A stretch of DNA of 64,000 nucleotides from Muraenolepis orangiensis (Eukaryota > Chordata > Actinopteri > Gadiformes > Muraenolepididae), in contig CM051001.1 of the NCBI GenBank assembly GCA_027704905.1, positions 36,805,565-36,869,564 of the forward strand, given 5' to 3'. A program made the translations under genes and the position numbers. Under the pieces are notes generated by a model. That model was given only the letters and a program-made list of their open reading frames with translations. It ran no database searches and was not told where the DNA came from. This document shows, piece after piece, positions 42,171-52,879 of this stretch (position 1 is the stretch's first letter; every line of letters starts with the position of its first letter).

Positions 42171-42655
42171 ACACCCTGGATCTAACTAATGGGTATTGGC
42201 AGGTTCCCTTGTCTGGAGACTCAAAGGAAAAGACAGCCTTTGCCACTCCGGGGGGCCTGTGGCAGTACAGAATGCTTCCTTTCGGGTTATGCGGAGCGCC
42301 CGCTACCTTCCAGCGCCTGATGGATCAGGTACTTAAGCCTCATAAAGAGTATACCTCCGCTGGATGGCTAAAAATAAAGAGACAAACAGCAGAGTAACTA
42401 GATGGTTTTTAGTGCTCCAACTGTTTAACTTCACTGTCATTCACAGGCCGGGATGGCGCCATGGAAACGTGGATGCCCTGTCCCGACGTGATGCCTTCTG
42501 GTGTTCCTTTACCCTGCCCATGGCGTCAGGCCCGGGGAGAGGGATGTGTGTCATCACGAGGGGACAGGTTATAGAGGGGTGCTATATTCCCCTGGTAGAC
42601 CAGCTGAAATTGCCACTGGTCCACAAACTACATCTCCCAGTATGCCCCACAACTC
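42171..42655 (+). pseudogene. gypsy reverse transcriptase core fused by deletion to the RNase H end
   Basis: TAFATPGGLWQYRMLPFGLC and APATFQRLMDQVLKPH are reverse transcriptase. They jump near 42365 directly to TRWFLVLQLFNFTVIHRPG and NVDALSRRDAFW, the end of RNase H. The YxDD catalytic loop is missing. Confidence 0.75.
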
Positions 42656-42952
42656 TGACAGGTGTAGGTGCTTAAGCCATTAATTGAAGCTGCACTGGGA
42701 AAACAGACAAAAGCCCAGACTCTCAGGAGAAGAGGGAACCAGGAGCACATGGCTGAAAGGAGGTGGAGACACTTGTAGAAAAGCCTCAAAAGAGAAGGAA
42801 AGTCAAATTTTTGTTTGATGAACTGTGCTTGGTGGAATTGCCCTTTGTGAGGAAATAAAGCCTATTTTTATTTAAACTTTACTATTTTGACCTGTTTTAT
42901 CTGGAACTCTGCCCAACACTAGCCCGCTGAGACGGCCTCTCATGATGTTACA
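42656..42952 (+). repeat. Probable 3' LTR of the Gmr1-like element
   Basis: TGACAGGTGTAGG to CATGATGTTACA with an internal GAAATAAAGCC polyadenylation signal near 42853-42860. The start is uncertain because no good purine tract precedes it. Confidence 0.45.
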
Positions 42953-43189
42953 CCCGTCATAAAGCTGATCACTGCTTTTCAGATCGTAACAACATCATCT
43001 TCACCTGTTGCCATTTTGATGTTAAAAAACAATAAAACTTCAAATTAATTGCCACGTAGCACTAAGCTATAGCTGTACCGAGCACCTGCAGCTCCCGATA
43101 TGTAGCTCCCGATTCCCGATCGTCGTAGTTCCTCTCAGCTGGTGTCAGTCGCCGAGAGAAAAGGGAACAAGGGTGGAGATTCTTGTCGT
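42953..43189. other. Unassigned sequence
   Basis: AT-rich, then with repeated AGCTCCCGAT and CCCGAT words near 43090-43120. No coding signal. Confidence 0.5.
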
Positions 43190-43194
43190 CAGCA

Positions 43195-43990
43195 GACCGC
43201 TGTGACAGGATGGCTCCTACCCCCACGTCAGAGGTCCAGGACTTGGAGGATGGGAGCGGAAGTAAACCAGGCCTTGAGTCCCTGAAAGGCCTCCTCAGTC
43301 AAGGGGGACCACCAGAACAAAACCTTGGTGGAGGTGAGGGCCGTGAGTGGAGCAGCTATTGTGCTGTAGCCGTGGATGGACCTCTGATAAAAGTTGGATA
43401 AACCAAGGAAGCGTTGCAGCTGCTTGCGGGACTCAGGAGCAGGCCATGATGTAACTGCAGAAACCTTGATGGGGTCCATCTGCATGCTCCCATGTCCCAT
43501 AATATACCCGAGGAAAAAGACAGGAGGAACTGAAGTCGCACTTCTCTGTCTTCACAAAAAGTGAGTTTTTGAGGAGGCGCTGGAGGACTTCCTGGACGTG
43601 GTGTAAATTCTTCCTCCTGTTCTTCGAGAAGATCAGGATGTCGTCTAGATAAACAAATACGTGTTTGTTCAACATGTCCCTTAACACGTCGTTTGCCAAT
43701 GCCTGGAACACTGCTGGGGCGTTGGTAAGACCGAACGACATCACCAAATACTCGTAATGACCGGTGGATGTGTTAAAGGCCGTCTTCCACTTCCAGGATA
43801 TCAGTATGAGCGGGTAACAGTTCTTTAACTTGATGTAATAAGGCCCCTGTAGTCTATGCAGGCAATAGTGACTTGTCCTTCTTCTCCACAAAGAAGAACC
43901 CCGCTCCAGCCTGTTATGATGAGGGACGAATGATTCCGGCTGCCGGAGAGTCGCTGATATAAGCCTCCATGGCCTTTCTCTCTAGTGCAG
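43195..43990 (-). pseudogene. Sushi-like gypsy reverse transcriptase, frameshifted
   Basis: Readable pieces are KAMEAYISDS and AAGIIRP, then WKTAFNTSTGHYEYLVMSFG, LTNAPAVFQALANDVLRDML and the catalytic FVYLDDILIFS near 43650. Next come QMDPIKVSAVTSWPAPESRK and LQRFLGLSNFYQRSIHGYST in a second frame (43228-43500). A deletion near 43840 removes the segment before WKTAFN. Confidence 0.82.
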
Positions 43991-44249
43991 AAAGGGAATA
44001 CAGGTGGTCCTTCGCGGGCGACGTACCAGGGTGGAGGTCAATGGCGCAGTAGTAAGGGTGGTTGGGGGGCAGGGATGTCGCCTAGGCCTTGCTGAACAGC
44101 TCCTGGAAGTCGTGGTATTCAACCGGTACCCCGGCCAGGTCCACAGCAGGGGAGGAACAAACTAAGCGGTAGGGCGCGGCGGCTTGCTTTAGGCAGACCT
44201 GATGGCAGGATGGGCTCCACCCCACAATGGCTCCCGTGGCCCAGTCAAT

Positions 44250-44513
44250 GTTGGGGTTCTGGCGGCGGGCTACCAGGGGTAGCCCAGGATAAGGAGGAGC
44301 TGAGGGGGACGCAGGATGTGAAACTGGATGGTCTCATGGTGGTTACCAGATATGCGGACCGGCGTGGTCTGATGGGATACGGTCCCCAGAAGATGACCAT
44401 CCAGGGCGTTTGACGGAACGGGGCATGGCAAGGGAATGTTACTGATGCCCAACTGCAGAGCGAGGTTCTTCTCGATGATGTTGACATCGGCACCAGAGTC
44501 TATGAAGGTAGAT
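44250..44513 (-). pseudogene. Sushi-like gypsy retropepsin fragment
   Basis: PSTFIDSGADVNIIEKNLAL contains the retropepsin DSGA motif. RISGNHHETIQFHIL and LLLILGYPW (the second conserved ILG-x-PW block) follow. It lies directly at the LINE 3' boundary. Confidence 0.75.
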
Positions 44514-44989
44514 GGTATGAGCAGCAGTATGTGTGAGATATGAGCATAATAATAGGTATATCTATCTACAGGATAAATATATATAAATGTATATACAGCA
44601 GGTAGTGAGCAGGGGTATGCAGTTATATCAACAAATATATACGGCAGGTACAGTAAAAATGTACACATTTACAGGTCAGGGTTTCCACTAGGATTTTTTG
44701 TGTGTCTGGAAAGAATTTATACTTACCGGTCATGTTTCAATAACAGTCTATGTTAGTCCAACTATAATGTACACCTAGGTTGACGAAAGAATAACAACAA
44801 CCTCAAATCAGTTGACTATTTAATGAACAACAGAAACAATAAAGCAAAACAAACAGGATCTATTGAGTAAAATGCTACGCTAAAATGTAGGCTATTACAA
44901 AACACCTGTAACATCTGTAACAAAAGGCTACATGGCATCGAATTTACCTTGTAGGCTACCAGGTAACGTTTTACTTTCTCCTTATTTTC

Positions 44990-45606
44990 ATTGCGGCAAA
45001 GTCCTCTTCTGCTGAGATGAAATTGAACGTGTCCAAGGTGTCTTTGCAGCTTGCAATACGCATAAGCAGCACCACTCTCTCATTTACATTTACATTTACA
45101 TTTACATTTAGGGCATTTGGCAGACGCTTTTATCCAAAGCGACTTACAAGGTGTACATTAGTTGAAGCAGACAATAGCATAACACTGGGGTACGCAAACA
45201 TAAAAATACAGCAGTTCACAAGCGTTCATATTAACAAGATGAATAACACAATTTCGTACTGCTAGGTCACCTGCTTAAGTAGCTGTGATAAGAGCGTGTT
45301 ATCAACATTAAGGACATACACTTGCTAACATATACAACATGCTAAGAGCTATTAATCAGGACTTAAGCAAGTTTAGGGGTTTCACAAAGGAGAGTTCAAG
45401 GAGAGTCCAGGTGGACTCTGAACAGGTGGGTCTTGAGTCTCTTGCGGAAGCTCTCTCTCCTCTTCCAGACGACTCTGCAGTGATGTCACACGATTCTTCA
45501 GGGAGAAGCCCCTCTCTGCTGGCATGCTTGACACGGGCAGAACAAAGGTCATTTTAGCCAACGTAGCCATGTCAGGGTACAGCTTGCTTAACTCATAAAT
45601 TAGCAC
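44990..45606 (-). pseudogene. hAT transposase C-terminal dimerisation domain, split by an L2 tail
   Basis: Right part: YPDMATLAKMTFVLPVSSMP then AERGFSLKNRVTSLQSRLEEER. After the L2 insertion the frame resumes as VVLLMRIASCKDTLDTFNFI and then SAEEDFAAMKIRRK. PVSS-x-PAERGFS...R-SRL is the typical hAT C-terminal signature. Confidence 0.8.
45081..45450 (-). mobile_element. 5'-truncated L2 LINE tail, same subfamily as 22942-26416
   Basis: It carries four TTTACA repeats, then the GGATA-loop hairpin region and 370 bp nearly identical to 22942-23285. It is flanked by CT-rich short duplications (CTCTCT at 45075-45080 and after 45450). Confidence 0.9.
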
Positions 45607-45977
45607 TTTGCAAGCTGTCGCAAAAGTTATACCTCCATAGCCGTGGAGCCGCTGTCATCACTGCCACTGCATCTCGTCGGGCGTACTTCACATCAATGAG
45701 AGGTGCGGCAGCTGATTCAGTCACTTCATGGCCAAAATGGGCAATGAAGTTTTGTATGAGCATTATTACCGGACATTTTGACTGGCAGGTTTTGAATTGA
45801 CCGTTTTTTTTATCAATTTTACCATCTAAAAAACTGTAATTACCGGAAACCCTGTTACAGGTATGTTGTCAATAAATATGTAAACTATAGGTAGAGGTAG
45901 CTAGTTCTGAATACAGTGCAAGGCAGTCGAAGACATTGATGGGGATATATTATTATTATAGGATATATTGAGCAGAG

Positions 45978-46112
45978 GTGGAGGCCGGGGGGGGCGGCAG
46001 CAGGGGGCGGGCAGTTGGGATTGGGCAGCAGGGGGCGGGGCGGGCAGTTGGGATTGGCAGCAGGGGCGGGGCGGCAGTTGGATTGGGCAGCAGGGGGTTG
46101 CCGCAAGGGGGG
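45978..46112. repeat. GC-rich imperfect tandem repeat (GGGCAGCAGGGGGCGGG-like)
   Basis: Repeated GCAGTTGGGATTGG and GCAGCAGGGGGCGGG words, five to six imperfect units. G-rich reading frames here are artefacts. Confidence 0.85.
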
Positions 46113-46149
46113 GGGGTTGTCGTGGTGCAGAGTTTAGAGAGATTACAGC

Positions 46150-47590
46150 TGAGGGGAAAAAGCTGTTCCTAATCCTGCTTGACTTGGAACAAAGGTTTCT
46201 ATAGCCTCCTGGAGAGGAGGAGAGAAAACAGTCCATGGTTGGGGGGAGAGGGACTTTCACTATTTGTTGTGCCTTCCTCAGATGCTGTTTGTGGTGGTTG
46301 GTGTTTATTGCAGGGAGGGGTAATCCAACAATGTGTTGGGCTTTCGATGGCACACCAGTAAAGGTTCACCAGAATCTGAGGGGACAGATGGGCTTTCCTC
46401 AGTCTCCTCAGGAAGAAGAGATGCTGGTGAGCCTTCTTTACCAGTGAGGCAGTATTGATGGACCAGGAGAGGTCCTCGGAGATGTGGACCCCCAGGAATT
46501 TGAAGCTAGAGACACGCTCGACCTCCGCTCCGTTGATGAGGATGGGGGCGTGTGCGCAAGTCCACAATGAGCTCTTTGGTCTTCTTGGTGTTGAGGGCCA
46601 GGTTGTTGTACCACGCCACCAGGTGCTGGACCTCGTCCCTGTAGGCTGCCTCATTGTTGTTTTTGATGACGCCCACCGGCAAACTTGATGATGGTGTTTG
46701 TACCATGTACAGGAGTGCAGTTGTGGGTGAAGAGGAAGTAGAGGACAGGGCTCAGCACTCAGCCTTGTGAAACGCCAGTGTTTAGGGTGAGGGTGGAGGA
46801 GGTGAGATGGTTTAACCGGACTGCGGGGTCTGTTGGTTAGGAAGTCTAATAACCAGTTACAAACTGAGGGGTTGATGTCAAGGTTCTTGGTTTTCATGAG
46901 GTCACCAAGTTTGAAGATGAGTTTGGAGGGGATGATGGTGTTGATTGCTGAGCTGAAGTCAATGAACAGCATTCTCACGTGGGTGTTGCTCTCATCCAGG
47001 TGGGAGAGAGAGCGGAGTGAAGAGCTGAGGAAATGGCGTCTTCCATGCTCCTGTTCTCTGACAGGCCAGATTTGAGGTGAGCCAGGGGGTGAGTGCAACA
47101 GGGCGGAAGTCGTTGAGGCTCGCTGCAGAGGAGTGTTTTGGCACTGGCACAATGGAGGTGGTTTTAAAGCACACTGGGACAACTGCCTGAGCTAGTGACA
47201 AGTTGAACATGTCAGTAAGGACCTCGGTCAGCTGCTCAGCGCAGTTCCTGAGCATGTGACCGGGGATGCCATCAGCCTTATGCGCATTTGTTCTGCTCAG
47301 TGCCGCACGCACGTCTGTGGGGGATAGGGTGAGGGGTTGGTGGCCAACGGGGAGAGTAGCCCGGGTGGGCCGTGCGGGGTTGTTCTGGTCCTAGCGAGCA
47401 AAACAATTATTGAGTTTGTCAGGGAGAGATGAGTCGGTGGTTGGGGGCGAGTTGTTGGAGGGTTTATAATCCGTGATGGCCTGGATGCCCTGCCACATGT
47501 GTCAGGGATCAGAGTTGTTGAAGTGGTCTTTAACCCTTCGCTTGTGTTTGAGCTTGGCCTGCTTGATGGCCTTTTTCAGATTTGCCCTGG
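46150..47590 (-). pseudogene. LINE reverse transcriptase, multiple frameshifts
   Basis: In successive frames: IVPVPKHSSAASLNDFRPVA, HVRMLFIDFSSAINTIIPSK, a lost polymerase loop (near KHHHQVCRWA), NNLALNTKKTKELIVDL, SSFKFLGVHISEDLSWSINT and LVKKAHQHLFFLRRLRKAHL. It is related to the intact LINE at 28354-31590 but clearly another subfamily. Confidence 0.78.
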
Positions 47591-47625
47591 CTAAACAGTA
47601 GGCCAGTGCATCGCCAGACCTAAAA

Positions 47626-48270
47626 GCAGCGAGAAATCTCCGACAACGCTCTCTGACGTGTTGCTCAATGGCACCCGACTTCCGTTGCTACCGTCTCCGC
47701 GCCAGAACGTGACGATCCACCCGCGACGCCAACTCAATAAGTCTCTCCAGCGACGTAGGCAAATCGAAGGAGACCAACTCGTCCTTGATGTAATCAGCCA
47801 GACCTGCGAGAAAAATGTCACACTGTGCGGCCGCGTTCCAGTCACTCAGACGAGCTCAGGTTCGGAAGTCAGTGGTGTAGTCCTTGACCGAACGGGTACC
47901 CTGACTCAACTTAGAAATTCCCCCCGAGGAGTCAGGGCCCAGAGAAACCACTCCAAATTTCTGTAGCTCTGCGGAAAAATCCCGGAAGGATGAACAAGCC
48001 GGCGTCTGTCGCTCCCTCTCAGCTGTTCCCCATAACTGCGCTTTACCTGTCAGGTGGTTGATGGTAAACGCCACCTTCGCAGCCTCGGAGGCGAAGGTGT
48101 GCAGCTGCAGGGCGAATAGGATAGAGCAGTTTGTAATGAACGGGTTACAGCCATCCACATCTCCGGCATAGCACTCCAGGGTCCCTATCCGGGGCTCCGC
48201 TACGGCTCCCCGTGGTGCCGACGCTGAAGCGGACGGTGCGGAGGACCGTCTGCTCTAGTGCCGCGACCGA
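47626..48270 (-). pseudogene. Sushi-like gypsy gag (capsid) remnant
   Basis: NPFITNCSILFALQLHTFAS then EAAKVAFTINHLTGKAQLWG and QTPACSSFRDFSAELQKFGV match the Sushi-type capsid start. Later parts (VKDYTTDFRT, then DELVSFDLPTSLERLIELAS in another frame) complete it to the LINE boundary. Confidence 0.75.
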
Positions 48271-48300
48271 CAGGGGTCCTGTGGTGTGGTGGTGTGTGAT

Positions 48301-48660
48301 GGGTTTATTGTGGCCAGATTGTTCTGTTACGGATTAAGTTAGGATCCAAATGCAGCACACGCGACACAAAGGACAGTTTGTAATATTATTCAGTATTCAC
48401 AAACTCAAACCAGACAGAGGCAGGCAGAGGCGTGGTTGGGGACAGGCAGCAGGTCGGGAACCGGGCAGCGACGCAGCGTAGTCGGGACAGCAACAGGCAG
48501 GCAGGCATCGGTGCAGCAGTTGGTAGTTACCCCAGTTACGCATTTGCTTGGACGTTCTAAAAAGTTCCATTACTGCTCAGTGTAAAGAAACAGCGTACAG
48601 AAATATAGCTAGCTGAATCACTGAATGCACAAAATAGAGGGAATACGTGTCTAAATTCAC
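48301..48660. other. Possible gypsy leader/LTR remains, otherwise nothing recognised
   Basis: Contains CAGGCAGGCAGGCATCGG and CCAGACAGAGGCAGGCAGAG repeats. No coding frame and no paired LTR. Confidence 0.4.
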
Positions 48661-48689
48661 ACGTCACATGACTGTTACCACCAGATTCT

Positions 48690-49600
48690 CCTCTTCACCC
48701 TTGAGGGGATGGGTGTCTCGGGCTCTGCTCTCTCCTTGTTTGCATCCTACCTGGCGGGTCGCTCCTACCAGGTGGCACTGGGAGGGTCTGTGTCAAAACC
48801 ACGCCGACTGACTACTGGGGTTCCACAAGGATCGGTCCTGGGTCCTCTTCTCTTCTCCCTCTACACAACGTCCATTGGTCCTGTTATCCACCCCCATTAC
48901 TTATCCTACCACTGCTATGCTGACGACACCCAACTGGTCTTGTCGTTTCCCCCCTCGGACACGCAAGTGGAAACACGCATTGCCGCTTGCTTAGCAGACA
49001 TCTCAAAGTGGATGTCGATGCACCACCTAAAGCTCAACCTGGACAAGACTAGGGTTAGTCCGCACCGAGACCTGGCTGTCACCATTGAGGATGATGTGTT
49101 GACGCCTACTCGGACTGCAAGGAATCTGGGTGTGACCCTGGACAACCAACTGTCGTTCTCGGCAAACATTGCATCGGTGACACGCTCCTGCAGATTCCTC
49201 CTCTACAACATGAGGAGGATTCTGCCTTTTCTCCCTGAAAAGGCTGCGCAGGTGCTCATCCAGGCTCTTGTCATCTCCCGGCTGGACTACTGCAACTCCC
49301 TCCTTGCTGGCGCCCCGGCATTTGCCATCAGGCCCCTGGAGCTCATTCAGAAAGCTGCAGCTCGCCTGGTGTTCAACCGCCCCAAGCACTCCCACACATC
49401 TACCCTTCGACTCTACACTGGCTACCTGTAGCTGCTCGCATCCAATTCAAGACCTTGGTGCTAGCCTACAAGGCAGTAAAAGATACTGCCATCCATCCAA
49501 CCTCCAGGCAATGGTCAAGGCCAACATCCCAACCCGTCCACTTCGCTCTGCTTCTTCGGGTCGTCTGCTTGCCCCCTCACTTAGGGACCCGTGTGGCCGA
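48690..49600 (+). pseudogene. 5'-truncated L2-type LINE reverse transcriptase fragment
   Basis: The frame 48709-49431 reads MGVSGSALSLFASYLAGRSY, TTGVPQGSVLGPLLFSLYTT and catalytic YHCYADDTQLVLSF, then HLKLNLDKTR, ARNLGVTLDNQLSFSANI and SRLDYCNSLLAGAP. It breaks at 49431, and remnants continue to about 49600. It lacks the tail hairpin. It is a different L2 subfamily from the copy at 22942. Confidence 0.85.
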
Positions 49601-49732
49601 TCTACGCTGATGATTATTGTGACGTTCGGCTTGATTATTGTGTCATATATGTGTGTAATTTTGGGGTGGTGGTGGTGGCTCCTCCCTAATGATCCTCTTT
49701 AACAGCCATTGGTGCCATGGCTTCTAGCACTG

Positions 49733-49788
<56 letters not shown>

Positions 49789-49789
49789 A

Positions 49790-49822
<33 letters not shown>

Positions 49823-49823
49823 C

Positions 49824-49864
<41 letters not shown>

Positions 49865-49893
49865 CAGTAGTAGTAGTAGTAGTAGTAGTAGTA

Positions 49894-49946
<53 letters not shown>
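49733..49946. repeat. (TAG)n microsatellite upstream of receptor copy B
   Basis: About 70 TAG units with rare TAA/CAG interruptions and one phase slip near 49893. It is framed by CATTGGTGCCATGGCT on the left and GGAGGCGGGATGGAAC on the right, both shared with copy C. Confidence 0.96.
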
Positions 49947-49947
<1 letters not shown>

Positions 49948-50227
49948 GAGGAGGCGGGATGGAACCTTTAGGGTTCAAACACCAACTATCCAGGTGGGGG
50001 CAGAACGCTGAACCTCTCAGAGTCAATCACCCTGACCACCACACTATCAATGTAGGCCTACAAGGCTAGATTAGAATTTCAATTCAATCTAGCCTTTGCA
50101 TCAGGAGTTTGAATTGCATGTTAGAAGATTGCCGAGTCTGCACTAAAAAAACTGTAACCTAATAAGGTTATGGCTATTTTAGTAAAACTGTGGTGAATGC
50201 AAATATTGCAGACCTTTAACTAAACGT

Positions 50228-50242
50228 ACTTCCTCTTATTGG
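50228..50242 (+). promoter_or_regulatory. Putative ETS/PU.1 site and inverted CCAAT box, receptor B
   Basis: ACTTCCTC (50228-50235) followed by TTATTGG, 55-70 bp before the ATG. Conserved with copies A and C. Confidence 0.4.
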
Positions 50243-50296
50243 CTCATGTGAATATAGACTTGAGCAGTGGAACTCAACGGAGACAACACAGGCAAA

Positions 50297-50344
50297 ATGC
50301 TCTACAGGCTGCTGTGCTTGTGTTCCTGTTTGGAGTGACCGACG
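50297..50344 (+). pseudogene. Receptor B exon 1 with one-base deletion
   Basis: ACAGGCTGCTGTGC here against ACAGGGCGGCTGTGC in copies A and C. One base is lost, so the hydrophobic leader (AAVLVFLFGVTDG) remains only in another frame without a nearby ATG. Confidence 0.8.
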
Positions 50345-50823
50345 GTGAGATTCTTATGACATTACTCTATTGGGTCATAATGTGTTTAGTATCATTTATT
50401 TTTCAGCTAAGGCATTCTATGAGTTAAAAAAGTAGTGTTTTCAACATGTGTAGGTTAAAGTAAGTATTTTGCTGGTATGTTTATATATTTGGGGTCAAAT
50501 CAAATTCAGTACATTCTGTTTAGATCCTAAATCAGCACTCAGCCTTCCCCACACTGTGAGATCACACGTGTGTTGCAGCAGAACATAACTGCATCACCAG
50601 ACATTATCAAGATGTGTATTTAATTGTTTAATGAAGATACAATACTGTATGTTTTTTAACATTTAACATGTTGTAGAACAAGGCCCCCCTGCGGATATTT
50701 CATTCTAAATGTCAATCCCTTGTTATAGTAATAGTAACAAGAGAGTCCCTATAGTGCTGGTGAGAGAGTGATCTGTGAGTCTGAGAGAGATATATGTCCC
50801 GTGTGGTTTTACTCAACGCCCAG

Positions 50824-51150
50824 GTGTGAAGGTCTTCTGCAACGCGACCAGGCCCCATGGGGACGTGAACGTCCCCCAGTGCTTCGGACCTCTTGGAGGA
50901 GCTGTGGAGGTCCAGCTCGTCACTCCGTTATTACAAGGCAATCAAGTCACACTGAAGAAAAATGAAAACTTCCTATTCTCACAAGATATTGAAAGAACAA
51001 TTCAAGTAGAGAACTATTCATTTGATCTGAGCACTGGAATATTTACTGTGAAGGACATCAAAAGGACAGATGACGCTGAATATTACATTCAGATACATAA
51101 TGACAATGGACGTTCAATAGCCGTGGGAAATTGTAATTTGTCCCTTCAAG
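50824..51150 (+). CDS. Receptor B exon 2: IgV-like domain
   Basis: 109 residues with VKVFCNATRPHGDV, LGGAVEVQLVTPLL, RTIQVENYSFDLSTGIFTVK and RTDDAEYYIQIHNDNG. It is longer than in A by ten residues. Extra cysteines (QCFGPL, GNCNLS) could pair outside the canonical strands. Confidence 0.78.
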
Positions 51151-51616
51151 GTGAGTAACTATATTACTATTTTGATAACATTCTTGCGCAACAGGATTAC
51201 ACATTCGAGGGAAACGGCATGTTCACCTCATTATGGATTAATTAGACACTGACTGACATCTGACATAAATTTCCAGAAACACTGCTGGCTGTCAAGATCA
51301 GTGTCAATATTATTGGTAATATCGCATGCAATTCTGTAGGCCTACTATATGAATGTTGTTTATATACTCCTTAATTGTCCCTGTTAAAAGGCCCTGATAT
51401 ATAATTATGTTGTCAACATTTGCTTTAAAGAGATGTCTGTGTGGCCTTTTAAAAATGTTCTTTATTACTTAACTTTACTTTAGGGCTGAGGGAGAAGTTT
51501 CTCTTTACACTGCTACTGCACAAGTTCTAGGTTATGATATATTATGAGACCCAATGGTTTTAAGTCCATCCTACTGTCACATTGTAAGACTCAACTCATC
51601 AGTTGGTTGCCCTTAG

Positions 51617-51841
51617 CACCGGTCTCCTCTCCCCTCCTGTCCTTGGAGTGTCTGGCCAGTGGAGAGCAGAGGGTGTCCTGTTCCGCCGAGGGGGACGCAC
51701 TCCGCTACGGATGGAGTCTAGATGGAAACCGGATGGCTAGCCACATCACTCTGATGCTGGGCCTGTCAGGAGTGATCAAATGCTCAGTCAGCAACGACGT
51801 CAGCAACGCAACGGCAAGCACAAACGTGTCTGTGTGTGTCG
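51617..51841 (+). CDS. Receptor B exon 3: IgC2-like domain, 11 residues shorter
   Basis: 75 residues. Compared with A and C, the stretch from PLVDTHLLSG to the next strand is replaced by RMAS, an in-frame deletion in the middle of the domain. All cysteines are kept. Confidence 0.78.
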
Positions 51842-51923
51842 GTGAGTGAAAGATACAAGGACATAAATGGGGCACTATCCGTTGATTCATCACATGAACC
51901 GTAACTACCATTGTCTCTCATAG

Positions 51924-52046
51924 GCTTCATTTATGTAAATTGCACATCAAATGGGACCTCTATATCACAGTGGGTGCATAGAGACAACAACACTGTATGC
52001 ATTGAGACGCCAGCACCTGAGGAACCAGGAAATGTCAATAAAACGG
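51924..52046 (+). CDS. Receptor B exon 4: two-cysteine membrane-proximal segment
   Basis: 41 residues (GFIYVNCTSNGTSISQWVHR then DNNTVCIETPAPEEPGNVNK) with two cysteines, several N-glycosylation sequons and a proline-rich end. The acceptor CTCATAG and donor GTAAGC are good. This is the only copy of the exon with both splice sites. Confidence 0.75.
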
Positions 52047-52279
52047 GTAAGCAGACTCAATTAATAGTATGACCTTTATGTTAATGAGACGCGAAGACAA
52101 TGATGACAGTCTGCTCACCTGTTAATATATAAATATACGTATATTTAAGTGAAAAATACGAGAGAAATTAATGAACTTGGCTTCACTAGCAGTTGATTCA
52201 TCACATGACTTATAACACTACCATTGTCTCTCATATATGAGAGACTTACTCCTTGATGTAATATATATGTAATATATAT

Positions 52280-52385
52280 TCATTTATGTAAATTGCACTT
52301 CAAATGGGACCTCTATATCACAGTGGGTGCACAGAGACAACAACACCTTATGCATTGAGACAACACAAGCCCAAGATGTGGGTTA
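52280..52385 (+). pseudogene. Second, decayed copy of exon 4 in receptor B
   Basis: TTCATTTATGTAAATTGCAC...CAGTGGGTGCACAG repeats exon 4, lacks the TAG acceptor, and leads into the (AC)n tract exactly as the exon 4 relics in A and C do. Confidence 0.75.
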
Positions 52386-52418
52386 GCAGACTAGCCCATA
52401 CACACACCCGTATGCACA

Positions 52419-52563
<145 letters not shown>

Positions 52564-52588
52564 TACATACTGTATATACTGTATTCAT

Positions 52589-52635
<47 letters not shown>

Positions 52636-52777
52636 CAGTGATAAATGGATTTTAGCAACCATTGTGAATGAGGTTTGAAAATAACGAAGTAAGTCTGCTT
52701 TCCTATTAACATATATGTGTATAAATGTATATAACTATATAGATGTTTGTCCTCTGTCTGCCATACTTTTTTCCCAG

Positions 52778-52879
52778 AGCTCATCTATATAATAATAGCT
52801 GGTTCTCTGGCAGCGATAGCGCTGCTGCTAACATTTGCATTGGGAGTCTACTGCGCGCGAAGGAAGAAAACCTCGAAAG
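52778..52879 (+). CDS. Receptor B exon 5: transmembrane segment
   Basis: 34 residues: ELIYIIIAGSLAAIALLLTF then ALGVYCARRKKTSK. It is a cleaner hydrophobic helix than in A or C (no Arg inside), with a basic stop-transfer motif. Confidence 0.78.

Larger units (their letters stand above)
40911..42952 (+). mobile_element. Internally deleted Ty3/gypsy element, Gmr1-like domain order
   Basis: A 37-bp direct repeat (40911-40947 and 42660-42696; it contains GTGCTTAAGCCATTAATTG) marks shared LTR sequence. Between them lie an integrase zinc domain, the integrase end, a GPY/F-type module, reverse transcriptase and an RNase H end, in that order. Integrase upstream of reverse transcriptase is the known signature of Gmr1-like gypsy elements of fish. 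Gag, protease, most of the integrase core and most of RT-RNase H are missing or broken. Confidence 0.75.
44677..45854 (-). mobile_element. hAT transposon with CAGGGTTTCC termini and perfect 8-bp duplication
   Basis: The ends CAGGGTTTCCACTAGG and TTACCGGAAACCCTG are inverted. TTACAGGT flanks both sides (44669-44676 and 45855-45862). Inside, the minus strand encodes only the C-terminal end of a transposase, interrupted by an L2 tail at 45081-45450. Confidence 0.9.
44516..47625 (-). mobile_element. CR1/Rex1-type LINE (different subfamily), decayed, inside the gypsy element
   Basis: The minus-strand pieces start with ANLKKAIKQAKLKHKRRVKD, GIQAITDYKP and MRAALSRTNAHKADGIPGHM, and continue through the reverse transcriptase. 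A 3' region with TATATCTATCTACAGG abuts the gypsy protease at about 44516. A hAT element splits its 3' part. Both boundaries are approximate. Confidence 0.65.
43190..48300 (-). mobile_element. Ty3/gypsy (Sushi-like) element on the minus strand, broken and invaded
   Basis: Read on the minus strand: gag at about 48270-47626, protease at about 44513-44250, and reverse transcriptase at about 43990-43195. The rest of pol is missing. A LINE occupies about 44516-47625 between gag and protease. Sequence beyond 48300 (GGATCCAAATGCAGCACACG and following) may be the leader or LTR region, but no LTR pair is visible. Confidence 0.75.

Noticed and set aside
45978..46353. Gly- and Pro-rich proteins on both strands
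   Set aside because: Low-complexity G-rich tandem repeat inside the LINE 3' region.
49717..50026. Poly-Val and poly-Leu proteins (also 56753-57025)
   Set aside because: Translations of (TAG)n and (GGA)n tracts.
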